From: a bacterium (Candidatus Torokbacteria) CG_4_10_14_0_2_um_filter_35_8
GTDB lineage: Bacteria > Patescibacteriota > GCA-2792135
Direction of reading: 5' to 3'
Assembly (NCBI GenBank): GCA_002792135.1
Contig: PFNU01000141.1
Coordinates: 1 to 28,526, forward strand
Length of the DNA stretch: 28,526 nucleotides
The translations under genes and the position numbers were made by a program. This document shows, piece by piece, positions 1 through 7,822 of this stretch. Numbering within the stretch: the stretch's first letter is position 1; each line of letters opens with the position of its first letter. Under the pieces are notes generated by a model. The model saw only the letters and a program-made list of their open reading frames with translations, was not told the DNA's origin and ran no database searches.

Positions 1-6
1 TACCAT

Positions 7-876
7 CTAAGTTTTAACGTTAACTATTTGATTTACACTTATCAAGTTATAATCTTCAAGAAGTTTCCCTAAATTACTAATAACTACTTTTCTTTCTTTA
101 CGAAAAGAATGAATTACTTTATTTTCTCCAACATAAATTCCAACGTGTCTTCCTTTTGTTTCTTTGTTTCTCAAGAAAATTAAATCTCCTGACTTTGCAT
201 TCTCCAAATCAATTTGTATCCCCACTTTCATTTGGTCTAAAGTATGCTTTGGTAAAATTATTTCTGCTTCCTCCCAATATACGCGTTGAACAAAATCAGA
301 ACAATCTATTCCTTCTCTTGATGCTCCTCCCCAAAGATAGGGTACTTTTAGATAAGATTTCGCTCTTTTTATAATATCATCTCGACTTGCTTCGGAGCCT
401 GCTATCCTATCTTTTTTTGCTATTTTCAAGCCTTTCCAATAATTTTTAGTCTCAACCTTAATAATATCCTTCTCTTCAATCCACCCTAAAGTCAGATCCC
501 AAAGCTCTATAAGATAAGAATTGCCTTTTTTATGAATTATTTTAAAAGGAATGTCGCTAGATACAATCTGAGCTGTAAATTCTTTTTGAAAAGGATCTCG
601 ATAAATATTAGTAAGACGTCCTACCCTCCCCCAACCGAAGATGGGTTTAGCTTTAGGGTTACTTAAAACTTTAATTTGCTCTTGAAAGCTAAAACCTTGT
701 AATCTTTCAATAATATCTTTTTTTTGTTTTGGTAGCAGGACTTCTCCTTTTAATACCAATTCCGAATCACTCTTTTCTATAACATCAACATCAAAAATAA
801 CCGTTTGGTAGCGGGATTGGTAGCCTTTTTTGAGATTTTGTAATATTTTCTCAATTTTCTCTTTTTTGTTACGCAT
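7..876 (-). CDS. NlpC/P60 (C40) cell-wall peptidase with SH3-like region
   Basis: Probable peptidoglycan endopeptidase that cleaves stem peptides (YkfC-like dipeptidyl peptidase family). The 289-residue protein has the C40 core in its last third: a YLWGG motif at about 180, catalytic Cys192 in the context GIDCSDFVQ, His244 in GRHVGIYVG and a possible third polar residue near His256. Residues 85-140 look like a bacterial SH3 segment, and residues 20-75 form a small alpha/beta region I cannot name with confidence. I see no signal peptide; the N-terminus is Lys-rich. It is the last gene in the minus-strand envelope block, downstream of pgeF and murJ, which fits a wall-remodelling role. No Shine-Dalgarno site precedes the ATG. 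The family call is firm; the exact bond cleaved is inference. Confidence 0.9.
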   Translation of the reverse strand: MRNKKEKIEKILQNLKKGYQSRYQTVIFDVDVIEKSDSELVLKGEVLLPKQKKDIIERLQGFSFQEQIKVLSNPKAKPIFGWGRVGRLTNIYRDPFQKEFTAQIVSSDIPFKIIHKKGNSYLIELWDLTLGWIEEKDIIKVETKNYWKGLKIAKKDRIAGSEASRDDIIKRAKSYLKVPYLWGGASREGIDCSDFVQRVYWEEAEIILPKHTLDQMKVGIQIDLENAKSGDLIFLRNKETKGRHVGIYVGENKVIHSFRKERKVVISNLGKLLEDYNLISVNQIVNVKT

Positions 877-907
877 TTGTTAACATCAATTCACTTTAGA
901 CGTTGCG

Positions 908-935
908 GTAGAACGTTGCAATGCAACGTTCCTAC
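908..935. repeat. REP-type palindrome, copy 1
   Basis: Near-perfect hairpin: arms GTAGAACGTTGCA and TGCAACGTTCCTAC around one central A, with a single-base bulge. A second copy lies at 14986-15010, inside the Nudix/transposase fusion. The sequence type resembles REPs mobilised by RAYT (Y1) transposases. It sits in the 111-bp gap between pgeF and the C40 peptidase. Confidence 0.7.
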
Positions 936-987
936 AGGTTCCTACAAGCTACAAACTAATTCATTTTGCATTTTAAATTTTGAATTT

Positions 988-1803
988 TTAATTTATCTCA
1001 CTAGCCCCTGGTCCCTGATACCTAATTATTCCAATAACCGACAACATTCTTCTTTTAGTTGGCTTTCTTTTATCAGAAATCTCTCTAGTATAGTAGCAAG
1101 AGGGGTATTTGTCATGCTCACAGCAAGTACAAATTTTCGAGTCCTGAATATTTTCAGGTAAAACTCCAACTCCAGTAAGTTGAATCTTAATAGCAGAGAT
1201 AATATCTAAAAACTTTCTGTTTTTCAGACCAAAAAACTTATTATTATGAACTTTTATAACCTCTTTTTCAAATACATCTGAAAATTTCTTTAACCTTTCT
1301 GGAACTTCTGTAAGATCATAGCAACAACTTCGAATACCCGGACCCAATAGAACTTGTAAATCTTTAGAGTCAGAATCAAAGTTTCTTTGCATAACTTTCA
1401 CTAGCTTTTGACAAACTAAACTTAAAACTCCTGGCCAACCAGCATGTGCAAGACCAACCACTTTCTTCTTAGGATCATAAAAGAAAACAGGAAAACAGTC
1501 TGCGGTTCCGATAATAAGAAAAGTGTTTTTTGTAGAAGTTACCATCCCATCTATATTGGCAAGAGAGGAATTACTATCAAAAGCACCCTTTCCTCTATCT
1601 TTTTCTGTAACTAAAGAAACTTTACTTCCATGAGCTAAACCTGCAAAAACTGTGTTTTCTAATCTAATTCCTAATCTGGTAAAAAACTTATGACGATTCT
1701 TTATAACTTTCTCCTTTAGTACATCATCTAAAAAAACAAGCGTGCCATAACTTAAGTCAGAACATCCACAGACAATATTCTCTTTTCCGAATTTAAATTT
1801 CAT
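988..1803 (-). CDS. pgeF: Peptidoglycan editing factor PgeF (YfiH/LACC1 multicopper-like family)
   Basis: Member of the DUF152/YfiH family, once called polyphenol oxidase or laccase. The family is now linked to editing of peptidoglycan precursors and to purine nucleoside phosphorylase/adenosine deaminase activity. The metal site is complete: His58 (GLAHGS), Cys103 (TADCFPV) and His120 (LAHAGWPG). LLGPGIRSCCYDL and the C-terminal CTCCEHD block are also present. At 271 residues it has normal length. It lies downstream of murJ and upstream of a C40 peptidase, so the context supports a wall role. The tail after about residue 262 (YQGPGASEIN) is translated from a degenerate TAGG-type repeat and an AT-rich repeat, so these residues are probably not conserved. 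The start is ATG without a Shine-Dalgarno site. Confidence 0.93.
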   Translation of the reverse strand: MKFKFGKENIVCGCSDLSYGTLVFLDDVLKEKVIKNRHKFFTRLGIRLENTVFAGLAHGSKVSLVTEKDRGKGAFDSNSSLANIDGMVTSTKNTFLIIGTADCFPVFFYDPKKKVVGLAHAGWPGVLSLVCQKLVKVMQRNFDSDSKDLQVLLGPGIRSCCYDLTEVPERLKKFSDVFEKEVIKVHNNKFFGLKNRKFLDIISAIKIQLTGVGVLPENIQDSKICTCCEHDKYPSCYYTREISDKRKPTKRRMLSVIGIIRYQGPGASEIN

Positions 1804-1823
1804 TTTTAATAAATTTTCTTAGT

Positions 1824-1875
1824 CAGCAAACTTGACTTTAGTCGAACTCATATCGGACTAAAGTCCAACTTGCTG
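1824..1875. repeat. Long palindrome between murJ and pgeF
   Basis: Two 20-nt arms with few mismatches face each other across about 12 nt. The inner GACTTTAGTC/GACTAAAGTC pair is perfect, and the outer ends are CAGCAA/TTGCTG. The RNA hairpin would be strong in either direction. There is no T-run, so a dispersed repeat is more likely than an intrinsic terminator. Confidence 0.65.
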
Positions 1876-1933
1876 GCGGGCTTAGACGTTACAGTACAAT
1901 ATCTCTACTCTACAATAACTACAATAACATTCT

Positions 1934-1970
1934 AAACTCCTACTCCCTATTACCTACAACCTAATCCCTA
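1934..1970 (-). repeat. 7-nt tandem TAGGNNN array at the murJ stop codon
   Basis: Read on the minus strand, the stop codon TAG of murJ opens a run of TAGGGAT, TAGGTTG, TAGGTAA, TAGGGAG and TAGGAGT, an exact 7-nt period in which only TAGG is conserved. It resembles the better-conserved 8-9-nt arrays at 15171, 17368, 20701, 22777 and 27264. Confidence 0.6.
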
Positions 1971-3554
1971 ATTCCCATTCTTAAAATCCCCTATCTTCAC
2001 AAACCTTCTAATAAACCTATTTAAAAAAGCAACTTCTCCACATCTCAATGCAAAAGCAAGAGTAATATAAGAAAATGCAAAAACTAGACCTGCGCCTAAA
2101 GCCTGTATTAATATTCCAATTCCGGTTGTCATATCAACTTTTGGTGCAATAGCATAAAGAGAACCATACGCGAAAATCCCTGAAAGCGTGGATGCCAGCA
2201 TAATTCTAACAGCGGAATTAATAATTGTGGCATCATTAAGATTACCAACTCTTGTTCTTAAAATCGCGAGTAACAAAAACATATTAACAAAAGATGAAAT
2301 GGAAAATGCTAGAGCAAGCCCTCCTACTCCCAACACTCGTGATAAATATAAAGCAAGAAAGATATTGCAAAATACAGAAACAACAGAGATTTTAACAGGA
2401 GTTTTTGTATCCTGCATAGCATAAAAAGAACGTGCAAGAAGGGGAACAAGACTTTGCGCAAAAAGACTTAGGGTAAAAAAGCCTAGTGCAGATGCAGTAC
2501 GACGAGTATCTTGCCAGTCAAAATGTCCTGCACCTAAAATAATCCTTACAATTTGTGCTCTCAAAATAAGCATAAGAACACTTATTGGTACGACTAAGAA
2601 AAGAATCTGTCTAAATGTCTTAGAAAAAGTATTGACAAATTCCTTTGTTCTTTTTAAGGAAAAGGTCTCAGACAAAACTGGAAAAGAGGCAATAGCAAAA
2701 GAAATCCCAAAAAGACCCAAAGGTATACTTTGTAAATTATTGGCAAAATTATAAACGGAAACTGCACCACCAGAAAGTGTAGAGCCAATAATAGTACTGA
2801 TAGTCAAATTAATCTGATGCACAGCAAGTCCTAGACTTCTTGGGATCATAAGCCTTCCTATCTTCCTTACCTTCTTATTTTTAATATCAAAAATAAAACT
2901 ATATCTAAAACCAAGATGGACAGTTGCGATAAGTTGAACCACCATATGCAGAAAAGCACCCAAGACCACTCCCAAGGCCAGACCCAAGTTTCCAAAAGTG
3001 GGAACAAACACAAGCACTCCAAAAATAATCCCTAAATTATAAAAAATAGGAGCGATACTATATGCTAAGAATTTCTTAAAAGAATTAAGAATTGCTCCTG
3101 CAACGTTTGATATTCCAAAAAGAATCGGTGACAAAAGCATAATTCTTGCAAGATCCACTGTAAGCTCTCTTTTTTCAAGGGAAAATCCTGGGGTAATCAG
3201 CTTGATAAAAAATGGCATAAAAATAAAAAGAACAAAGGAAGATACTAGGAGAACAAAAATTATGATATTTAAAATAGAGTTTGCAACCTTGAAAGCCTCT
3301 TTTATTCTTTTGTGAGAAATCAAGTCGGTGAAGATTGGAATAAAGGCTGCAGATAGTGCTCCAAGTACTAAAAGATTAAAAATAAGATCAGGAATTCTAA
3401 ATGCTGCAAAATAACTATCAAGAATATCCCCTGCTCCAAAGTGAGAAGCAAAGATCCTATCTCTTACCATACCTAAAAAACGACTCGCAAAGGACATTAC
3501 CGCAAGAAGTAAGGCTGATTTGGTAATTGAAAAAGCTTTATTGTTCTTAGTCAC
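1968..3554 (-). CDS. murJ: Lipid II flippase MurJ
   Basis: MurJ (MviN, MOP superfamily) moves lipid II across the cytoplasmic membrane for peptidoglycan synthesis. The 528-residue protein is almost wholly hydrophobic, with about 14 predicted membrane helices. It carries the family N-terminus (ASRFLGMVRDRIFASHFGAG) followed by DSYFAAFRIPDLIFNLLVLG. Several Arg residues that typify the central cavity of MurJ are visible. The start is GTG at 3554, since no ATG gives the conserved N-terminus. A good promoter lies about 30 bp upstream. The TAG stop opens a 7-nt tandem repeat. The gene sits within a wall and surface-polysaccharide block. Confidence 0.95.
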   Translation of the reverse strand: MTKNNKAFSITKSALLLAVMSFASRFLGMVRDRIFASHFGAGDILDSYFAAFRIPDLIFNLLVLGALSAAFIPIFTDLISHKRIKEAFKVANSILNIIIFVLLVSSFVLFIFMPFFIKLITPGFSLEKRELTVDLARIMLLSPILFGISNVAGAILNSFKKFLAYSIAPIFYNLGIIFGVLVFVPTFGNLGLALGVVLGAFLHMVVQLIATVHLGFRYSFIFDIKNKKVRKIGRLMIPRSLGLAVHQINLTISTIIGSTLSGGAVSVYNFANNLQSIPLGLFGISFAIASFPVLSETFSLKRTKEFVNTFSKTFRQILFLVVPISVLMLILRAQIVRIILGAGHFDWQDTRRTASALGFFTLSLFAQSLVPLLARSFYAMQDTKTPVKISVVSVFCNIFLALYLSRVLGVGGLALAFSISSFVNMFLLLAILRTRVGNLNDATIINSAVRIMLASTLSGIFAYGSLYAIAPKVDMTTGIGILIQALGAGLVFAFSYITLAFALRCGEVAFLNRFIRRFVKIGDFKNGN

Positions 3555-3582
3555 GGGGTTAAATTCTAGATTAAAGCTTTTG

Positions 3583-3612
3583 ATTGTATCAAAAAAACAT
3601 AAGAAATAACAA
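3583..3612 (-). promoter_or_regulatory. Sigma70-type promoter for murJ
   Basis: On the minus strand, -35 TTGTTA (3612-3607), an 18-bp spacer and -10 TACAAT (3588-3583) lie about 30 bp before the GTG start. There is no Shine-Dalgarno site, so the leader would be short. Confidence 0.55.
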
Positions 3613-3996
3613 CCAGTTTGAATTATGAATTATGAATAAGGAGTAAGGGGGCTTTACTTCAAACACAAAATATAACGTAAAGCATTCCAAGTCTTTCTTT
3701 ATTATTACTGAAAAGATACGACATTGTGTCGTTTTCCAAGAATCCTAAAATATAGCCTCCATTCTTAAGGAGAAAATATCAACAATCTACTTCTTTTTTT
3801 ATAAAAATTAGGTTTTCTAATACTCTATTCGATTATTATAACACCATATAAAACAGCAAAGATTACCCCCGCTTCCACAATCCATAATTCCTGATTCGTA
3901 ATTCCTGATTCATCACGTATTACGTGATTCATTACTCGCAAGGCAGCAGACCTCTGCTTAACACATTAAATTAAGACAATTCACATCTTCTGGTAT
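3613..3996. other. Gene-free spacer with short repeats, DUF4012 gene to murJ
   Basis: About 440 bp lie between genes. I see no ORF or RNA gene here. The stretch holds ATGAATTATGAATA-type short repeats near 3618-3645, a hairpin AAAAGATACGACA/TGTGTCGTTTT at 3711-3735, repeated ATTCCTGATTC words at 3880-3910, and a perfect palindrome ATCACGTA-T-TACGTGAT at 3912-3928. Confidence 0.6.
3711..3735. repeat. CGACA/TGTCG palindrome, copy 1
   Basis: Hairpin with arms AAAAGATACGACA and TGTGTCGTTTT. Its core ACGACATTGTGTCGT matches the hairpin at 7832-7863 that forms the 3' end of a glycosyltransferase gene. Confidence 0.5.
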
Positions 3997-6393
3997 TCAC
4001 CTACCAACAACAAATCCAAACACTTTATCAGTATCCAATACGCCTTTGTAGTAAACTTCATTATCACTCTTTTTTTCTACATCAGAAGATTTCCATAAAA
4101 CTTCCCAATCTCTCGGATAGGAAATATTACTCTCAAAAACAACATTATCTCTTCCCGGCTGTTTTTGGATAACTAGCGAATAACTGTCAACTGGTTTTTC
4201 GTTATTAAGATTTAAAATAAAAGGAAGTTCGTATCTAACTGTAACCCTTTTTATTTCTTCTACGTTCAATTCAAGCCAATTACCAAAAACAGTATAGCCT
4301 GACTCTTCAAAAATATCTGTATCACTTTCAAGATCTTTTTTTACATTACCAAATATTTTTTCTAAATCAGGATCTTGAACATAATACTCAAACTCTGCAA
4401 CAGAAAGTTTATCACGTGCATCTTTATAGGAAATTTCCGAAAACCCTTCCGCAGAGATAAGAGTGCTTCCTTTAGGGACGAAAATTCTCATATAATGTAA
4501 ATTTCTTCCATTTGGCCATCCGGGATCCCCTGCATTCTCTCTTATTACAGTAACTTCATTGATAATCTCGCCATTATCTGCAATTTGAACCTTATGTTCA
4601 ATTTTTTCTTCTATCATTAAGTCGTTTTTCATTCCTCCAATATTTGTCTGTACTACATTTAAGTAATCTTTAGGAGCTTCCTTTACCTCTCCTGCTATAC
4701 CAAGAAGTCTTGCTTTATCTTGAATCTCTTGGTTTTCAAAGAAAAAGAGAATGTGTTTTTTCTGCATTAGCTCTATAAAATTATCTACCACATCCACCCA
4801 CCTAGCAGAAGAAATTTCTTTAAACTTTTTAACAAGACGGGGAGCAAGAAGCGAAATAATTTTCTTATGTCTTAAAAGATCTTCTTTATCTCTCACGAGC
4901 TCAGGATCCATATGCAGGGTTTCTTTGACAAAATTTTCTGAGTCTATCGTAAGATCAAGTTCAGGAAGGTAAATCTCACCAGTTACTTTCAAAAGTTCTA
5001 TTGCAACTTGAGGAGTAATAGCAATCATTCCATCAGGCTTCTGCCTCCCGCAATGCTCATACATCCAAGAAATTTTCTTAGCTGATAAAGGAAAGTCTAG
5101 AAACCAATTAGCATCTTGGAGCATCCATTTATCATTAACGCGAGCGATTGGCGGGGGAGGAACAATTTTTGTATCAACCAAATGAGAAGGATTATAAATG
5201 TTATCTACTTTAAGTTCTTTTATCTGAAAATTCTCAGTCCTTAATTCTCCATACGTGCCAATAAAACCCCCTGTTGCTCTCATTTGAGCATTGTTTTGGA
5301 AAATAAGCAAGAAAAATTTAGGCTCTTCTCTCCCCAAAACCTCAGAAAATACCTCTGAAAAATCTTTGACAAATAAAAGGCTCTTTCTTAATCTTGGAAG
5401 TTCTTCCTGCAAAGTAACTACCTGTTCCCTTATATCTTCCGGTAAATCTCTGGCATCAACTTGAGAAAGCTCCCCCTGAATTCCACTAAGATAATTTAGG
5501 CTAATACTTAAGTTCTCTTCGCAAGAAGCTATAAATTCCGAAAACTCCATTTCTTTTGTCGATGCACCTAATACCGTTGGGTCTCTTTCACCTAAAACCA
5601 ACTCTTCATTTTCAGAAGAAAAAGCTAAAGGAACATAAGGAGAAGAAAGGACTGGGTTAAGACCCAAAGAAAGATGATACCCCATTGACGACAGTTTCTC
5701 TCCGGCTTTAACTAGGTGTTTTCCTGATTTAATCTTTTTCCCTTGAGGAAGAATTTTCACAAGATAGGAAAAATCATTTTCTACTTTTTGGACTTGCTTG
5801 TGAATAGATTCAAAAATATTTTCGGCTTCGGCAAATTCCTCTTGTGCCATATTGAGCCTCAAACCTTCAATGTTGTTCTTAGCTTGCTCTAGGTGAGAAT
5901 AGGCAAGATCAGCCTGGGAATAAATATTTTCTTTTTTGTTAATTACATCTCCATAAAGATTAAAAATCCCAAAACTAGAGTAAATTAAAAGACATATGAC
6001 AACAAAAACAAGGATACTCTTATTGATAACAAATTTTTTGGGAAAGACAAGATTAATTTGAGAACGAGAATGAAAAATAGGCGGCTTCTTATTAAAACTA
6101 AAGATATCAATAAACTTTCTCTTTTTAGAGGGTGAACTAACTGTAGAAGGTTTAACTTTAATGAATCTAGTTCCTTTTTTGTATTTTGGTCTTATAATCA
6201 ACCTTTTCTTGTTTTTAGCAGGACCATAAGATTCATACTTTTCTTTGATATCAGCATTAAGTTTCTCCTCTACTGGTATAGAATAACTTTTTCCTCTTAC
6301 GTCAAAGAAGCTCAGTTCTATTTTCTGAGGTTTTTGGAAAATTTTTGGTACAAGATGAATGTCAAAGAATTTTTTAATAGGTTTTTTTGACAT
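3997..6393 (-). CDS. DUF4012 domain membrane-anchored surface protein
   Basis: A 798-residue protein with a basic cytoplasmic N-terminus (1-120), one membrane helix at about 126-147 and a long extracytoplasmic part. A coiled-coil-like region (160-235) comes first, followed by DUF4012. The family signature is visible at 366-382 (QNNAQMRATGGFIGTYG), followed by PPPPIARVNDKWMLQDANWF and DGMIAITPQVAIELL. No enzymatic function is established for DUF4012. In CPR and some Gram-positives it often neighbours glycosyltransferases, and two GT4 genes and a sugar transferase lie just upstream here. A role in surface polysaccharide assembly or ligation is therefore inference, supported partly by a distant resemblance of such soluble domains to LytR-CpsA-Psr-type enzymes. 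No Shine-Dalgarno site precedes the ATG. Confidence 0.85.
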   Translation of the reverse strand: MSKKPIKKFFDIHLVPKIFQKPQKIELSFFDVRGKSYSIPVEEKLNADIKEKYESYGPAKNKKRLIIRPKYKKGTRFIKVKPSTVSSPSKKRKFIDIFSFNKKPPIFHSRSQINLVFPKKFVINKSILVFVVICLLIYSSFGIFNLYGDVINKKENIYSQADLAYSHLEQAKNNIEGLRLNMAQEEFAEAENIFESIHKQVQKVENDFSYLVKILPQGKKIKSGKHLVKAGEKLSSMGYHLSLGLNPVLSSPYVPLAFSSENEELVLGERDPTVLGASTKEMEFSEFIASCEENLSISLNYLSGIQGELSQVDARDLPEDIREQVVTLQEELPRLRKSLLFVKDFSEVFSEVLGREEPKFFLLIFQNNAQMRATGGFIGTYGELRTENFQIKELKVDNIYNPSHLVDTKIVPPPPIARVNDKWMLQDANWFLDFPLSAKKISWMYEHCGRQKPDGMIAITPQVAIELLKVTGEIYLPELDLTIDSENFVKETLHMDPELVRDKEDLLRHKKIISLLAPRLVKKFKEISSARWVDVVDNFIELMQKKHILFFFENQEIQDKARLLGIAGEVKEAPKDYLNVVQTNIGGMKNDLMIEEKIEHKVQIADNGEIINEVTVIRENAGDPGWPNGRNLHYMRIFVPKGSTLISAEGFSEISYKDARDKLSVAEFEYYVQDPDLEKIFGNVKKDLESDTDIFEESGYTVFGNWLELNVEEIKRVTVRYELPFILNLNNEKPVDSYSLVIQKQPGRDNVVFESNISYPRDWEVLWKSSDVEKKSDNEVYYKGVLDTDKVFGFVVGR

Positions 6394-6428
6394 TAAAAAT
6401 GAATGAGGAATTAGGAATTAGGAATTTC

Positions 6429-6563
6429 CGCTCCGCCTGAGGCGGACGGATCAGCCTAGGGCTGAAGGGACTTTGGATTCAAGAGTAAGTTAGGAATTCT
6501 CCAAGTATTACAGGAATGAGATGTGGTATTCCCCTCCTTACCAAGGAGGGGCTAGGGGAGGTT
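6429..6563. repeat. Composite dispersed repeat, copy 1 (GATCAGCCTAGG plus CCTCCTT palindromes)
   Basis: The order is: a GGCGGA palindrome, the hairpin TCAGCC-TAG-GGCTGA, AAGGGACTTTGGA, about 35 variable nt, AGGAATGAGA, and a perfect hairpin CCCCTCCTT/AAGGAGGGG followed by CTAGGGGAGGT. The same order recurs at 28293-28450, and the first part recurs at 24129-24170. It fills the gap between the first GT4 gene and the DUF4012 gene. Confidence 0.65.
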
Positions 6564-6616
6564 CTGGAAATTGGCAGCTTTTAGTACTTAGGTTTCTATT
6601 TGTTAGTTATCACTAT

Positions 6617-7756
6617 CTAGATCTCTTCAAAAACCTTCAGCAATTGCCTCGCTCCTTCTTTCCAACTAAACTTGCTTGCTTGCTTAAATCCCCTTTCTAT
6701 CAAGGTTTTTCTTAAATCCTTATCTTCTAAAAGTTCTTTTATTGCTAAAGTAAGTTCGCTAATCTTGTAGGCATCGACCATGAAACCTGCGTTTCCTATT
6801 ACTTCTGAAAGAGAAGAATTATTGGAAGCAACAACTGGTGTGCCGCAAGCCAAAGCTTCAAGCACTGGTATACCAAAGCCTTCATAAAAGCTTGGGTAGA
6901 CAAAAACTTCTGCTAAACTTAAAAGGGCAGGCTTATCTTTTTCATCAATGTATCCTGTTAAGATTATATCATCTTTAGAGTCAGGTTGAAATAAAGCTTT
7001 TTCTACTTGTCTAAACCGCCAGGCTTTTTTCCCAGCAATAACTAATCTCACATCCTTATTATACTCTTTTTTTAATTTTTCGAAAGCATGGATGGTTGCA
7101 AGATGGTTTTTTCTTGGCTCAATATTACCTAACTGCAAGATAAACTTCTCTGGTAAATCATATTTATCTCGGACTTTAGCTAATTTCTTTTTGCTAGTTA
7201 TGGGTTTAAATTCTTTTCCACAAGCAGGGTAGATTACTGTGGTTTTGTCTTTTGGAACTTTATATAAACTTATAAGATCATTTCTTGAAGATTCTGAGTC
7301 AGTAATAATATACTCTGGGGTGTTTGCTTCTTTTCTAGGAGCAAGCTTGTGAAAAATCTTGTTTTTCAGCTTAAAAAATTCTGGATAATATTCAAAAGAA
7401 AGATCATGGATAGTAGTAACTTTTTTACAAGAAGAGGATATAGGTAAAATATGGAAAAATGGGGTAAAGAAGATATCTATCTTTTCCGGCATTACTCTCT
7501 CATCTATCTTTGGATAGTTAAAAAGAACCCCTGACAAAGCAATAATTTTTTTAGGATAGAAGGAGAAAACTTTTTTTACATTGGAAAAATCAAAAGAAGG
7601 TAGGTCCTCCGGTTCTTCTCGCATCTGGTTATACCACAAAAAATACTGATTTTTCTGATCAATTTCAAAAAGACTCTCCATTAAGTGAATTGCATACCAT
7701 TCCACTCCTGAATACTTTCCTTGGATAAGCACACGACAATCTATTGCGATATTCAT
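6617..7756 (-). CDS. GT4 family glycosyltransferase
   Basis: Retaining GT-B glycosyltransferase of CAZy family GT4, expected to add a sugar from a nucleotide donor to a lipid-linked surface glycan on the cytoplasmic face. The 379-residue protein has an N-terminal acceptor domain (MNIAIDCRVL, GVEWYAIHL) and a C-terminal donor domain. LQLGNIEPRKNH is at about 208-218, and the E-x7-E motif is at Glu292/Glu300 within FYEGFGIPVLEALACGTPVV. The product resembles mannosyltransferases of the PimB/WbaZ type, but donor and acceptor cannot be read from sequence. It follows another GT4 gene in the same direction and precedes the DUF4012 gene. Confidence 0.92.
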   Translation of the reverse strand: MNIAIDCRVLIQGKYSGVEWYAIHLMESLFEIDQKNQYFLWYNQMREEPEDLPSFDFSNVKKVFSFYPKKIIALSGVLFNYPKIDERVMPEKIDIFFTPFFHILPISSSCKKVTTIHDLSFEYYPEFFKLKNKIFHKLAPRKEANTPEYIITDSESSRNDLISLYKVPKDKTTVIYPACGKEFKPITSKKKLAKVRDKYDLPEKFILQLGNIEPRKNHLATIHAFEKLKKEYNKDVRLVIAGKKAWRFRQVEKALFQPDSKDDIILTGYIDEKDKPALLSLAEVFVYPSFYEGFGIPVLEALACGTPVVASNNSSLSEVIGNAGFMVDAYKISELTLAIKELLEDKDLRKTLIERGFKQASKFSWKEGARQLLKVFEEI

Positions 7757-7822
7757 TATATAAGATCAATAATTATTTGCTTTTTTAATATTATTATAAA
7801 TAAAATTAACAAGCAATATAGT

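Noticed and set aside
877..1161. Plus-strand frame of 94 codons
   Set aside because: It covers a REP palindrome and the reverse strand of pgeF; no ribosome site and no recognisable product.
3940..3975. AGCAGA/TCTGCT hairpin as terminator of the DUF4012 gene
   Set aside because: The loop is only 2 nt and no T-run follows on the minus strand.
7744..7760. TATAAT as -10 box for the GT4 gene at 6617-7756
   Set aside because: The hexamer overlaps the ATG itself, so transcription from it would begin inside the gene.
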